The notes: a model not told the origin generated them from the sequence alone. A stretch of 64,000 nt of DNA from Rhynchonema sp. JSB1_4 (GCA_030248065.1 JASAMV010007574.1:1-64000), one strand, 5' to 3'; counted from the stretch's first letter, positions 21,201 to 34,997 are shown. A program made the numbers and translations.

Positions 21201-23867
21201 AACTGAACGCCTTGCACTCAGCTGGTGCATCAAATATGTATACTCGGATATATTATGCCAGCCATGAATGAAGAAAATCACGCGTACACGAAAGTAAACA
21301 GCAAACACGACGTAAATTTCACTCAAAATGGGAGCTAACAATACGGAAAATAACAGCTGAATTTACGTTATCTCGTTGATGGAAGCACATAGTGAGATCG
21401 TCCTGTGGAGAATCTTAATGACACTGCATGTTCTGAAAGCATCTTAATGGCGCGCGGAAGGGTAATAATGTTCTTATCAGACCATATACGGCATAAAAAG
21501 GTGTTCAAATAATGAAGATGAGGCAAATAAACATGAAACCATTGAGACAGGGGCATAGTCACAAAACGAGCGCCAAAGTACATACCTACTCTTCAGCCGG
21601 CCCATTTCGCATGCCCCAAAAGCAACAAGTAGACCACGGCTGGGGTCCTTTGCTCCACCAAGGCATATGTAGGTACAATGTGCATCCGTCGCTGCTTTAT
21701 GGCCCAAAATGGCACCCCACATGACCTAAAAACTAGTGACCGACATGATACAAAGCTATAAGGAGCCACACACGCGCCTGCACTGAGTTTGTCATGGCGT
21801 GTGTGCTCATGCTAAGCTGTTGGGCTGACTAGTTGTGAACCAAAGGTACAAGACATACAGTAGGTAGTCATGCCTAAAGGCATTTGATGATTTTGGCTTT
21901 TTGGCGGAATTGCACCAGCCAACAGCGTGTCATGACTCATGAGTAATACCGTACACCAATTCTGCTTGCGCAAGTGATACAGGAAGGAAGAGGGTTATAC
22001 TTTTTGGCAACACACTCTGGCACCCACAGCACATGCAAACGGCTGCACGCGTTTTTGTTCGCTTATTTTTCTTTTCGAAAGAGTAAACCAATCAATTTCG
22101 AGCTTGCCGCGTTTTGGACACACACATCGGGTCTTTTCGGCTGCCCAAATCCTGCTATGTTGATGCTCTAACTTTTGTTTCTTGAGTCCCATAGAATCAG
22201 AGATTATAAAAAGATGACTCATGGTACTAAATAATTTGCTGAATTTGGCACTGAAATATGCAAAACATAACCAGTGGACAGTGGAGCACCAGAGAGCAGA
22301 AAGACAAAGGTATAGTGCTTTTCCACACTACTACATGTGCATTTTCGACAAAAAAGTTGTGCTTTGAAGAGTACCGCTCTCCATTCGATCCCTATCGCAG
22401 GAGGAACCTTTTTGCGTGGAAGGGTTATCACGTAACAGGTATGCGCTCCAACTCAAGGAAATGAGCGCAACGAAACATGGAAATGAATATGACAAGAATA
22501 AAAGCAAAAAATCTCGACCGAAAGAAAAGGTGTAGTGACATAAACAACGGCATGACTCAATAGAGAACAAACAAGACAGACCACCCAGGCAGTGAACGAG
22601 CCGCAAAGTTTGCAGCAACGCTCAAATGTGCCGAACATCGCGATATCACAGTATCGCACGAGCTACACCCGGGCAGTGATGCATGAAACATCGTTACTAT
22701 TGGGTGCCTCCAAAACCCAGGGCCCAAATGATATGATGATATGCACGTAAAAGCGAGACCAGTGCCCGGTCAGACCTTACCAGATCAGGGCAACAAAGAA
22801 AAAAGGTCTGCAATGAACTCACGCGCAGAAGCAGCAGGGAAAGTCGTTTTTTTCGATCGCTGGTTTCTGTCAAAAGCTAACTTGGCGCATGATGCGTTTT
22901 GACAAGGTAAAATTTGACTTGTTGGGTGCCCTCTCATACCTATGCATAAACACGCAGCGTGTGTAAAAGGACTGTACCAGCTATTTTTCTTTTTTAAATC
23001 CGGACTGTCGTTGGAAATAAACATTTGAAACGCAGCCTAGGTTATTTTTGAGAAATTTCGAGCTTTGAACGGTTTTGACTTTCGAAACAAAAAATAACCA
23101 GATTGAAATATGGCAACTGTAATTTGTGTGGGTGTATGTACACCATACACTGCACAGTCTACTTGTGTCTCGAAAATCTACGTTGAAGTTCTGCTGCCCA
23201 TGTAAAAAACGCCAAAGCGCCAAACAGTTTCGATGCATTTCACGGCCAATCTACTGAAACATCTAATGTGCATATTACGTTTGCTGTGCACAACCAGCGT
23301 GAACAAAAAAGAGCGAGGTTAAAACTGCGAGCAGCCACCTCTCATCCGCGCACTGCTCGTTGCTGTACAGAAAAACCAGACTCCAAGCGACGCTACTGTA
23401 AGCGCAGTATCACACCGAGTATAAGCTTTGCAAAAAATTTATCGGATGCAAAGCTGATGATAATCAATCATGTCCTTGAAGCTTTAATCCTATCCCTCCA
23501 TCATGCTTTTAACTGTTTGGAGAAAAGCTCTGTCAGAGCTGAGACGCTCACCATAGGCTGAACTCGAAGTTGTACATTCCACGATACCATTCAAACAGCA
23601 GAAAGGTACTTATTGACCGCACTAAAGTGCAATTACGCACACGCACGATTTACTCGGCCGTCGGGACACCAACATTGCTATTGCTTTAATTTTGGCCAAA
23701 TACACTGAGTGTGCGATATAAAACCACAGGGCGGGAGCTTATATACATGTTTTTCAACACGACCAAGTCTTGAAGATTGGTCAGAATACTCTCCTTTCTA
23801 TGTAAGTCTAGCTCGAACGAGTATGAATGCTTTGTTTTAGGAATGCATGTACATACGTATATACAGG
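15228..23867. other. Long intergenic stretch, no gene recognised
   Basis: Open frames here are short, unsupported on both strands and match no family I know. One patch (17178-17310) repeats TTCAGGCC and its complement. Isolated copies of TGAAACATC lie at 22684 and 23255. Confidence 0.5.
17178..17310. repeat. Clustered TTCAGGCC / GGCCTGAA motifs
   Basis: Six or more copies of TTCAGGCC or close variants on the plus strand, then inverted copies (GGGCCTGAA), forming an imperfect palindrome that also holds one TTAGGC-like word. Similar motifs recur in the neurexin intron near 12090 and at 61250-61345. Confidence 0.55.
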
Positions 23868-23952
23868 GTTGGATTAAAAAAAAAGTAAAAATTTTTTTGT
23901 AAAAATTTTTTTTTTTTTAAAAAATTTCCCTTTTTTTTTTTAAATTTAGTAT
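23868..23952. mobile_element. Fragment of the CAGGGTTGGATT (hAT-type) family
   Basis: Left terminus CAGGGTTGGATTAAAAAA followed by poly-A/T. The right terminus is not recognisable, so the copy is probably truncated or eroded. Confidence 0.5.
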
Positions 23953-24800
23953 ATATGCACAGATCTGAGATTATCAAACACCATCTGAATTCCCAAAATA
24001 GCTCCAGGCCGTGGGATTTTTCCAATGTGAATACTAATGCAGGTAATAACAACAGGCTTAACAACATATGATGAATTATTCAGACCTCTGGGGTCCTGTT
24101 TAAAAGCGTAACGTGTGGGTGTGACCAGTGCATGTCGACCAGAACGTTCACGTTAGCAATACTCACAAGTTTTTGGGGTTATATCAGATAAAGCTTCATT
24201 CATACTAGACCAAATTTGACCCCAACAACCCAAAATATCGGCGCTTGAGCACGGGAGGTACATACAGGTAGTAGCGAAATCATTGTTGTCCGCCACACCT
24301 ACGTTCCTATCTAATGTCCATGAATGGAGAACTAATTTGTCAGCGTGGGCTAAACAATTGGCTCTTATGCAATCTGTGTGGAACGTTTTGAGCCCAAGCC
24401 TGCTATATTGCTGCGTACGAGAGCACTGTCAATAACTGTCCAAAGCAATGTGTCACTTGCAGAAAGCGTGTCATATACAAATATACATCATTATACAACT
24501 ACCATATCAAAAGACCCCCGAAAGGAGTTGGGTCAAACAAACCCTTTCATCGTCGTGCATAAATATGAGAACAGCGTCACCTACTGCCCGAATTCAAAAT
24601 CCTTACACAAACGCAAAAGGTTCCATCGTTTTAACTAAATTCTCTCGAATTAGAGACATCATATTTTAATATTTGACGACTCTCATTGAATTAGAAACAT
24701 AACACAGCGTTTTCAACGAAAGGAATTAGAAACGAACACGCGCGACTCATGAATACTGAATATTCTTTCAGGGATTTTACTACTTATTGTATCTGGCTGG

Positions 24801-25079
24801 TATTGGTCGCACAATGACTTTATAAGAATTGGTCAAATTTTTTTCCTGAATCGCAAAGCAGGCTAGTGACGGGGCAATGACGTTGCGTTGCGCGATCACA
24901 CACAAAACACGTAGTAAAGAGAATGTTTCAGACCTGCGGCAACGTGGTTGATCTGCTAGATTATTTTCAGCCGGAAATGTTTTGTGAGAATCACAAATAG
25001 CACAGTAGTTAAGAGTGACTGAACGTGAAAATCAGGATTGATTTTGATGAATTCTTATATGGTCATTGTGCGACCAATA
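24801..25079. mobile_element. 279-bp MITE, TATTGGTCGCACAATGA family, copy 1
   Basis: TIRs TATTGGTCGCACAATGAC...GTCATTGTGCGACCAATA, consistent with TA duplication (Tc1/mariner-like). Nearly the same element lies in opposite orientation at 41854-42132, with a damaged copy at 58411-58678. Confidence 0.85.
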
Positions 25080-25886
25080 TCTCAGAGCCACATCACACCC
25101 GCTAGTTGCAGATCATCTTAAAATGCAATAACGTCATAAAGATACGTAGGCTGCACGCGCTTCACTGCATTAGCACACCAAAGCGTAAACAAACCATGAA
25201 TCAGCTCTGTTTAGCAGGCGGATTAAGTGATTGAGGATTAAACGACTAGGGAGAACGATATAGTGGCTGATGCGTGGCATTACGGCATCGTGGTTTCTCA
25301 GCCGTTCAACCATCTTTCTCTGCGATGAAATTGAGCAATAAAAGCGGTGCAGACGCGACCGGGTTCAACCAAGGATATCAGAATAAAAAACCGGAACAAA
25401 TGTTGCGAAAACTAATATAACGCACGAATTATTATTCAGTTTCTTACCCGGTGTCATCATGTGCTTGGCAGCGCTTGCTACGTGACACCGTGGGTGGTAA
25501 ATCTAAATACATATACTGTATCTATGTTGCGTGATTTGTGTCCATTGTGAACAATGCAAGCGGCTGTGAACCGGATGGATACCGCATTATGATTAGTTGA
25601 TGTTTCACAAAAATAGGATAGCTTTCATGCTTCTATTACGCATATACATATGGTGTGCATCGACCTCGTGGCGCTTTAACCTCAGACACTTACCTAATGG
25701 GTAGGAAGGTGTGCCTATCAGTTTGGCACGACGCACGTTTAACTGGCCTCTAAGCCGCTACTATACCTTTCATGCAGCTGCGAACTCAGCGCTGATCACA
25801 CACTTGGTTCATCAACTTATTGGTTTGGTAGTGAGGTGTAGAGGTGCTGAGGCTAAGTCAGCTCAAAGATGTCACTGGGCACGTTA

Positions 25887-26720
25887 TTAAAGGCAGTGAA
25901 TGATTATTGATTGTGGATGGCGTTTGTTTTCGGGCATTTTTAATGAAAAGTAGGGTAGGCATGGGAAATCTAGATTTTGGAATTGGATCTTTCATTGGTT
26001 GCTTTGTGATGCTTCACGCGGCACGCAACTTTTTGCAGGAGGAGGAAAACCAAAACAAACGTTTGAAGTCGTCCTATGTAACGCTCAGGAGGACTTGAGC
26101 CGCCATATATCTGTGGGAAAATCAAAATAGTTGCCAATTACGCATAAAAATCCTCTGGTTGTTACATTGAGGTCACACAATGTTCGCCACAACAAGCTAA
26201 GCCGGCCATGCTCACATAGAGCAGACCGGGATTGTTGTCTCAGCGCCAGCAGGCACTCCCTATGGCATCTTGTGGTAAACGTAGTGTGAGCTGTGTAGGG
26301 TTTTGAAAAACGAAAGAGTCCACAATGTAACAATTAGAAGATTTTTATGTGTAATTGACGACTGTTTTGATTGATCATATGTAGATGCTTTAAAATTATA
26401 GATGACGAAAAAAGTGCATGAAAAAAGGTTGGTTCTTGGTCTGTTTCTTTGATCATTTATCACACACAACGTTTCATACAGTTTTATGCAACGCTCAACG
26501 AATAAATGTTGGGGCCCAAATCCTCCTGTGCGTTGCCCAGGTGCGCTTCAAACTTTTTTGGTTTTCCTCCTCCTGCAAAACTTTGTGGGCCTCGTGAAAC
26601 ATCCCTAAGCAGCGAATCGAAAATCTAATTTCAAATGCGAGATTTCCCATGCCTATTCTCCATTTCATGAAAATGGCCGAAAACAAACGCAGTCAACAGT
26701 CAATGATACGCTGCCTTTAA
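25887..26720. mobile_element. 834-bp foldback in unit A, TTAAAGGCAG termini
   Basis: TTAAAGGCAGTGAATGATTA at the left and an inverted counterpart ending CGCTGCCTTTAA at the right. Arms of about 210 bp diverge noticeably. Short antisense frames in the interior are preserved in both tandem units but resemble no known protein. Confidence 0.75.
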
Positions 26721-26946
26721 GCGAGAAAAATTCGCGATTACGTGGGCACTGCTTTATCGGGTTTGTTTGTGAGTGATGGAGAGACACATACTGTAGGACA
26801 CGCTCTTATGCACATGAGGTTATAAAGTAGTGGTTTGCAATAAATATGAAGAAGCGCACAAAATTACTCGTTGCGTGACAGACGTTACGATACGGTGCTA
26901 CTCAAGCCCAATCAGCAGGCTGAGATGATGCGCGCCATATAAGCAC

Positions 26947-27438
26947 CAGGGTTGGGCAAAAAACGTTTTTTTTCCAAAAAAATCGTTTTTTTAAAAACGT
27001 TTTTTTAAAACGCCCAGATGACCAAAATATGCCACCAAAAAATTGGAAAACGCTCATGTTGGGAAGAAAACGTGGTTAAATGAAGTGATTCTATGTGTTC
27101 TGAGGCAAAATAAACGGGTTTCAACCCTTTTCTAGCGAGTTGTTAAGATCCCATATCAGACCCGCATCATGGGACCAACTTTGGCCGGGGTCATCACTGA
27201 AAGTCAAACTCCGTATATCGACGTATCTCGACAAAGTAAAAGTTGGTCGAAAATTTTTTGAAAAAAATGGGACAAAAAATTGATTTTCCTTGAAAATCAG
27301 GGTACTTTCCTTGAAAAATCAGGGAAAATCAAGGAAATTCAGGATTTAAAAAAAACGAAAAACGACCCAGGCGTTTTTTTTAAAAAAAACGTCGTTTTTT
27401 TAAGAAAAAACGCCGTCGTTTTTTTTTGCCCAACCCTG
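26947..27438. mobile_element. hAT-type MITE in unit A, 8-bp TSD ATAAGCAC
   Basis: CAGGGTTGGGC...GCCCAACCCTG flanked by ATAAGCAC on both sides (26939-26946, 27439-27446). The interior has AAAACG/CGTTTT runs and repeated TCAGGGAAAATC words. Confidence 0.88.
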
Positions 27439-29812
27439 ATAAGCACACGTGCCACATCATGCAAGCAAGAACTGTGCCGGGGTCAAAAGTTGGGAATTCT
27501 GAGCGGAAAAATTGTTTCAAACCATCAAACCTTTGAAACACAAAGTATTGAATTAATGTGGTGTCTTTCGATATATACACGCTGCCATTAGCTCGTATTT
27601 AGTCACGAACCACTTACGAATGAACGTGGCTGTGGGAACTCAAAATTGCGAAGTGGTTGATTTTTCAAAAAAACACGCCAAAACGTGACAGGCCGATAAA
27701 AACTATATGTGCCTGTATGTACGGTACACCCCTGAGAGGGTTGACAATTGGCATTACGTTTCACAGCTCGCCAAGTTTAAAGCTGTGGTACAATACACCT
27801 ATCGAGCACACACGCGCAGCTAGAAAAAACTAAAAGCGCTCATAATAATCAAACCATACGCTCGCTGGCAGCCTGTGAATGATTGATTTTGAGTGCTTGG
27901 TATGCGTCAACGTGCCCATCAGAGAGTGTCAACGGACAACGCATCATATATACCTACTTTGCGTGCCCATTAGTCAGCCCGCCAATTTGCGGCCGTTAAT
28001 TTATGTGTCAGCCAAACATCGCGCTTCAATGCGAACAAACCGGGTACAACCGGGCGGCGCAAGGTTTTGTTTTATGCAAAGGATATGATGGGAGCGTGAA
28101 GTTTCACCAAAACCGGTGTCATGGATGTGATGGAAAAAACTATACAGTACGGTACGGAGTTGTGTTTCGGAGGTCAAAAAGAAGTTGTGCTATTGAGATA
28201 TTAATTTTTGCTTCAGGGAACAGCAAGCTCGTGGAACAATACAGCTGTTCAGCAATACAGCGTTTCAAATTTTTTCGGTCTTTTTCACCAGGGGCAAATT
28301 TCAACGTGGCCGTGAAACATCAGGAAGCAACCAATCGGCTCGCCAGGTTAGGGTCGAGTAACACGATGTCCAAACTTTGTTTATATATGCTACCCCCCAA
28401 GATCAAGCGCGGTCGAAGTGTTGTTAACCAGCAGCTTTAAAGCAGCGCTACAAGTGCATGATAAAATGTTCAATCTAATGTCCAATAAAATGGCCCGGAG
28501 CATAAAAGGAGTACAACATAATCAAATCAAGATCCTTTTTTTCAGGGAGTCGTCCCGTGTGCCAATGACGACCTCCCCTGCCGCCGGATACTGTCCGGGA
28601 CCTGAGATGTCGCTTTACATCAACTCAAATTGAACAGATATGGCGCCAGTAAAAAACGTACTGGGTGGGATTTCAGTGTCAGCGTCCGCTAAGAGAGCCC
28701 ACACGAACACAAAAAACGGGTGGGGGCTTGATGTAGCGCCGTGCCTCTTTTACGGGCGATGACAGAGCATTTTGACTCGATAACGTCCGGCAGACCAAGT
28801 CACTTTATTTGGTGGTTTGCTCACCAAGGCTCAACGACGAGACATTAGATGGTAGATGCTTGATGCGAAAACACTATGGTGGATATCAAACTTGGTGATA
28901 GGATGCGACTTGCCTTGGTAGCGCGTGATTCTTGCGTTAAGGACATTTAGAAATTTAGTGGAGAAACCAATTTCGTCCAGCTTATTAGTTATTTATCTTA
29001 CATCACACCCGCTAGTTGCAGATCATCTTAAAATGCAATAACGTCATAAAGATACGTAGGCTGCACGCGCTTCACTGCATTAGCACACCAAAGCGTAAAC
29101 AAACCATGAATCAGCTCTGTTTAGCACGTGGATTAAGTGATTTTGGATTAAACGACTAGGGAGAACGATATAGTGGCTGATGCGTGGTATTACGGCATCG
29201 TGGTTTCTCAGCCGTTCAACCATCTTTCTCTGCGATGAAATTGAGCAATAAAAGCGGTGCTGACGCGACCGGGTTCAACCAAGGATATCAGAATAAAAAA
29301 CCGGAACAAATGATGCGAAAACTAATATAACGCACGAATTATTATTCAGTTTCTTACCCGGTGTCATCATGTGCTTGGCAGCGCTTGCTGCATGACACCG
29401 TGGGTGGTAAATCTAAATACATATACTGTATCTATGTTGCGTGATTTGTGTCCATTGTGAACAATGCAAGCGGCTGTGAACCGGATGGATACCGCATTAT
29501 GATTAGTTGATGTTTCACAAAAATAGGACAGCTTTCATGCTTCTATTACGCATATATGGTGTGCATCGACCTCGTGGCGCTTTAACCTCAGACACATCCT
29601 GAGTAGGTACATATCTAATGGGTAGGAAGGTGTGCCTATCAGTTTGGCACGACGCACGTTTAACTGGCCTCTAAGCCGCTACTATACCTTTCATGCAGCT
29701 GCGAACTCAGCGCTGATCACACACTTGGTTGATCAACTTATTGGCTTGGTAGTGAGGTGTAGAGCAGAAGTGCCGAGGCTAAGTCAGCTCAAAGATGTCA
29801 CTGGGCACGTTA

Positions 29813-30646
29813 TTAAAGGCAGTGAATGATTATCGATTGTGGATGGCGTTTGTTTTCGGGCATTTTTAATGAAAAGTAGGGTAGGCATGGGAAATCTAGA
29901 TTTTGGAATTGGATCTTTCATTGGTTGCTTTGTGATGCTTCACGCGGCACGCAACTTTTTGCAGGAGGAGGAAACCCAAAACAAACGTTTGAGGTCGTCC
30001 TATGTAACGCTCAGGAGGATTTGAGCCGCCATATATCTGTGGGAAAATCAAAATAGTTGTCAATTACGCTTAAAAATCCTCTGGTTGTTACATTGAGGTC
30101 ACACAATGTTCGCCACAACAAGCTAAGCCGGCCATGCTCACATAGCGCAGACCGGGATTGTTGTCTCAGCGCCAGCAGGCACTCCCTATGGCATCTTGTG
30201 ATAAACGTAGTGTGAGCTGTGTAGGGTTTTGAAAAACGAAACAGTCCACAATGTAACAATTAGAAGATTTTTATGTGTAATTGACGACTGTTTTGATTGA
30301 TCATATGTAGATGCTTTAAAATTATAGATGACGAAAAAAGTGCACGAAAAAAGGTTGGTTTTTGGACTGTTTCTTTGATCATTTATCACACACAACGTTT
30401 CATACAGTTTTATGCAGCGCTCAACGAATAAATGTTGGGGCCCAAATCCTCCTGTGCGTTGCCCAAATGGGCTTCAAACTTTTTTGGTTTTCCTCCTCCT
30501 GCAAAACTTTGTGGGCCTCGTGAAACATCCCTAAGCAGCGAATCGAAAATCTAATTTCAAATGCTAGATTTCCCATGCCTATTCACCATTTCATGAAAAT
30601 GGCCGAAAACAAACGCAGTCAACAGTCAATGATACGCTGCCTTTAA
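29813..30646. mobile_element. Foldback in unit B, TTAAAGGCAG termini
   Basis: Paralog of 25887-26720, duplicated along with the unit. It differs by scattered substitutions and shows no independent insertion. Confidence 0.75.
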
Positions 30647-30872
30647 GCGAGAAAAAGTCGCGATTACGTGGGCACTGCTTTATCGGGTTTGTTTGTGAGT
30701 GATGGAGAGACACATACTGTAGGACACGCTCTTATGCACATGAGGCTATAAAGTAGTGGTTTGCAATAAATATGAAGAAGCGCACAAAATTACTCGTTGC
30801 GTGACAGACGTTACGATACGGTGCTACTCAAGCCCAATCAGCAGGCTGAGATGATGCGCGCCATATAAGCAC

Positions 30873-31362
30873 CAGGGTTGGGCAAAAAACGTTTTTTTTT
30901 CCAAAAAATCGTTTTTTTTAAAACGTTTTTTTTAAAACGCCCAGATGACCAAAATATGCCACCAAAAAAATTGGAAAACGCTCATGTTGGGAAGAAAACG
31001 TGGTTTAATGAAGTGATTCTATGTGTTCTGAGGCAAAATAAACGGGTTTCAACCCTTTTCTAGCGAGTTGTTAAGATCCCATATCAGACAGGCATCATGG
31101 GACCAACTTTGGCCGGGGTCATCATTGAAAGTCAAACTCCGTATATCGACGTATCTCGACAAAGTAAAATTTGGTCGAAAATTTTTTGAAAAAAATGGGA
31201 CAAAAAATTGATTTTCCTTGATAATCAGGGTACTTTCCCTGAAAAATCAGGGAAAATCAAGGAAATTCAGGATTTAAAAAAAGGGAAAACGACCCAGGCG
31301 TTTTTTTTAAAAAACGTCGTTTTTTTAAGAAAAAACGCCGTCGTTTATTTTTCCCAACCCTG
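30873..31362. mobile_element. hAT-type MITE in unit B, 8-bp TSD ATAAGCAC
   Basis: Copy of 26947-27438 with the same target duplication, so it was present before the 3.9-kb duplication. Confidence 0.88.
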
Positions 31363-32887
31363 ATAAGCACACGTGCCACATCATGCAAGCAAGAACTGTG
31401 CCGGGCTCAAAAGTTGGGAATTCTGAGCGGAAAAATTGTTTCAAACCATCAAACCTTTGAAACACAAAGTATTGAATTAATGTGGTGTCTTTCGATATAT
31501 GTATACACGCTACCATTAGCTCGTATTTAGTCACGAACCACTTACGAATGAACGTGGCTGTGGGAACTCAAAATTGCGAAGTGGTTGATTTTTCAAAAAA
31601 AAAACACGCCAAAACGTGACAGGCCGATATAAAAACTATATGTGCCTGTATGTACGGTACACCCCTGAGAGGGTTGACAATTGGCATTACGTTTCACAGC
31701 TCGCCAAGTTTAAAGCTGTTGTACAATACACCTATCGAGCACACACGCGCAGCTAGAAAAAACTAAAAGCGCTCATAATAATCAAACCATACGCTCGCTG
31801 GCAGCCTGTGAATGATTGATTTTGAGTGCTTGGTATGCGTCAACGTGCCCATCAGAGAGTGTCAACGGACAACGCATCATATATACCTACTTTGCGTGCC
31901 CATTAGTCAGCCCGCCAATTTGCGGCCGTTAATTTATGTGTCAGCCAAACATCGCGCTTCAATGCGAACAAACCGGGTACAACCGGGCGGCGCAAGGTTT
32001 TGTTTTATGCAAAGGATATGATGGGACCGTGAAGTTTCACCAAAACCGGTGTCATGGATGTGATGGAAAAAACTGGGTATACAGTACGGTACGGAGTTGT
32101 GTTTCGGAGGTCAAAAAGAAGTTGTGCTATTGAGATATTTTTGCTTCAGGGAACAGCAAGCTCGTGGAACAATACAGCTGTTCAGCAATACAGCGTTTCA
32201 ATTTTTTTCGGTCTGTTTCACCAGGGGGCAAATTTCAACGTGGCCGTGAAACATCAGGAAGCAACCAATCGGCTCGCCAGGTTAGGGTCGAGTAACACGA
32301 TGTCCAAACTTTGTTTATATATGCTACCCCCCAAGATCAAGCGCGGTCGAAGTGTTGTTAACCAGCAGCTTTAAACCAGCGCTACAAGTGCATGATAAAA
32401 TGTTCAATCTAATGTCCAATAAAATGGCCCGGAGCATAAAAGGAGTACAACATAATCAAATCAAGATCTTGTTTTTCAAGGTCTAGTCGTCCCGTGTGCC
32501 TAATGAGCACTACCTTTGCTGCCGGATACTGTCCGGGACCTGAGATGTCGCTTTACATCAACTCAAATTGAACAGATATGGCGCCAGTAAAAAACGTACT
32601 GGGTGGGATTTCAGTGTCAGCGTCCGCTAAGAGAGCCCACACGAACACAAAAAACGGGTGGGGGCTTGATGTAGCGCCGTGCCTCTTTTACGGGCGATGA
32701 CAGAGCATTTTGACTCGATAACGTCCGGCAGACCAAGTCACTTTATTTGGTGGTTTGCTCACCAAGGCTCAACGACGAGACATTAGATGGTAGATGCTTG
32801 ATGCGAAAACACTATGGTGGATATCAAACTTGGTGATAGGATGCGACTTGCCTTGGTAGCGCGTGATTCTTGCGTTAAGGACATTTA

Positions 32888-33229
32888 GGGCGCCCTTAGT
32901 CATAGTGGAAAATGGAAATGGAAATGCAAAAAATATTCTATGTCCAAGTTTTCCATTTCCATTTCCATTATGACTAAGGGCATACTGGAAAATGGAAAAT
33001 GGAAATGAAACAAAACATTTTCTGTGTGAAATCTGACCAATCGGCTGCCGAGAATTGTGTGGAACAGAAAATGTTTTTGTCACATGTCAAAACATGACTG
33101 CTGCAGTTTCATTTCCATTTTCCATTTTCCAATATGCCCTTAGTCATACTGGAAATGGAAATGGAAAACTTGGACATAGATTATTTTTTGCATTTCCATT
33201 TCCATTTTCCACTATGACTAAGGGCGCCC
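32888..33229. mobile_element. 342-bp PIF/Harbinger-type foldback, TSD TTA
   Basis: GGGCGCCCTTAGTCATAGTGG and its inverted copy, flanked by TTA (32885-32887, 33230-33232). The arms consist of repeated TTTCCATTTTCC-type words plus a TATGTCC core and are themselves nested palindromes. Unit A of the tandem shows the single-TTA empty site. Confidence 0.92.
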
Positions 33230-33574
33230 TTAGAAATTTAGTGGAGAAACCAATTTCGTCCAGCTTATTAGTTATTTATCTTAGGCCGGGGAACATCTTT
33301 TACGCTGCTCGAAATTATGGGAAACGCTAAATTTCTTGATATCCTTAATTCAAAAAGGTCAGGCCAAGGCAGATCACATCCGATCCGATCGCATCACCAA
33401 GTTGACGTCTCTCCATACTCAAACGGACCAAGATATCCAGGTACCACACAGCCAAGCTTGACAGACACTTACAGTATGCGCTTACATATTTGTTGAAGTT
33501 CTTGTACCGCACCGGACTGAATTGCATTGGAATAAAAAGCTAACGTCAAACCATGCGAGCAGCAGCGTTTCTCT

Positions 33575-33799
33575 GGGTGGCATTTTCGAAATGGTGTAAA
33601 GCTCAGTTGGGTGTGAAGGTCGGTGTAAGCTCGGTCGAAAGCTCGGTCGGTGTCAGCTCGGTGTAAACATGAAACATTCCACGTTAACAGCAGGCAATGT
33701 TTCATGTTTACACCGAGCTGACACCGACCGAGCTTTCGATTGAGCTTACACCGACCTTTACACCCAACTCACCTTTACACCGTTTCGAAAATATCACCC
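33575..33799. mobile_element. 225-bp foldback built of GGTGTAAAG / AGCTCGGTC repeats
   Basis: GGGTGGCATTTTCGAAATGG pairs with the inverted right end CGTTTCGAAAATATCACCC. The arms repeat AGCTCGGTC and GGTGTAA. The loop contains ATGAAACATTCC and its mirror AATGTTTCAT. Confidence 0.75.
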
Positions 33800-34997
33800 T
33801 CTGTTTCACGTTTCAAGTGCAGAAGCGCAGGTGACGCTTTGTATTACTGTTTGCTCTTTCGTATACTTTTATCCTGGTGAGTGTTGAACTCTCAAGTGGT
33901 TCCTCGTAAACAAATATTCATCAATCAATGTTCATTTGACAGCGCAGTTTTTAAAAACTCCTGTGAAACTTGTCAGACAAAACCGTACGTAACACTGCGG
34001 TGTGTTGGAAAGCGGCCCCCCGTTGTTTTGCGATGCCAGTTTAAATCTGCTGGTCAACAACTCTTCGACCGCGCTTGATCTTGGGGTAGCATATATAAAT
34101 AAACTTTGGACATCGTGTTACTCGACCCTAATCTGACGAGCCGATTGGTTGTTTTCTGATGTTTCACGGCCACGTTGGAGTTTGCCCCTTGATGTACAAC
34201 GTTTTCAAACGCCTTTTTGTCACCGTACCTTTTCTCTGGCAACGCAACAACTTCATCATAACCTTCGTCCGTTGTTGGTCGTCTCTCAACTTCGGCAGCG
34301 ACAGACTGGAATGCGCTTTCAGCCGCACATCTTGGGTTGCGATTAGCGGCTCATCTTGTGTTATGAATGTGTTTCAGGGAGCCAGGTACGTGCTGCAGCC
34401 CGCACCGCCTCCCGTGTGCTTTTATTCACAGCAATAATATTCAAACATGATCAAACAGAATAACAGCAAGAAAACACCAGAAGCATAACGCAGATAGAAC
34501 CAAAATGAAAGATTGTACATGTACAGATTATAAAGTAAGTTATTAAAGTAATTTAAAGTAATTATAAAGTATCCAGTAAGTACGCACAACGTGACAGATA
34601 CGTTGTGAATTCGCGCCCGTCCATTTGACCGCCACCATCGTTGTAGCACCCTGTAGCGCTACTAAAGAGAATAGTGAAGCATCAACATATTTGGGTAGTC
34701 CGGATCAGACACAATTCGTCCATACCGCGTCGTGATACAGGCTGTGGTGGGGGGTTTCTGTTTTCGGACACGATACTTGAGCTGCTCTTTGATGCACATA
34801 ACACAATAGTGATATGTACGTCGAATCACCCTTGTTGCTTTTGCGGCAGAAACGGTAATAGCGGTCATCATGGACGGTTGACTTCCATTCAATTACGTCC
34901 TTTTTGTGCCGGGACTTGCCGATTCGTGGAGGTCCGAAATCAGGCATTTGGACGAAATGATGTACTATATCTGAGAATAAAGCAAAGAAAACACAAG
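33800..34997. other. Non-coding stretch with an inverted fragment of the tandem unit
   Basis: 34040-34200 is an inverted, diverged copy of the segment at 28290-28440 and 32230-32375 (same order of CGCGCTTGATCTTG, CGATTGGTTG and TGATGTTTCACGGCCACGTT). A minus-strand frame at 34662-34892 (76 aa, Cys- and Lys/Arg-containing) might be a decayed transposase, but I cannot identify it. Confidence 0.5.

Larger units (their letters stand above)
25091..29000. repeat. Tandem duplication, unit A (3.9 kb)
   Basis: Begins CATCACACCCGCTAG and ends TTATTTATCTTA. The next unit starts immediately with the same word at 29001. The two units align along their whole length with scattered substitutions and small indels. 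This unit lacks the foldback found in unit B (intact site CATTTAGAAA at 28944-28953). Confidence 0.93.
29001..33283. repeat. Tandem duplication, unit B, with later foldback insertion
   Basis: Direct copy of 25091-29000, ending TTATTTATCTTA at 33283. Longer than unit A chiefly because of the 342-bp element plus duplicated TTA at 32888-33232. Other differences are point changes and short indels (for example near 29605 and 32485). Confidence 0.93.

Noticed and set aside
25907..26098. Conserved 60-63 aa ORFs present in both tandem units
   Set aside because: They lie in a foldback arm and are preserved by the recent duplication; no codon-level evidence for selection.
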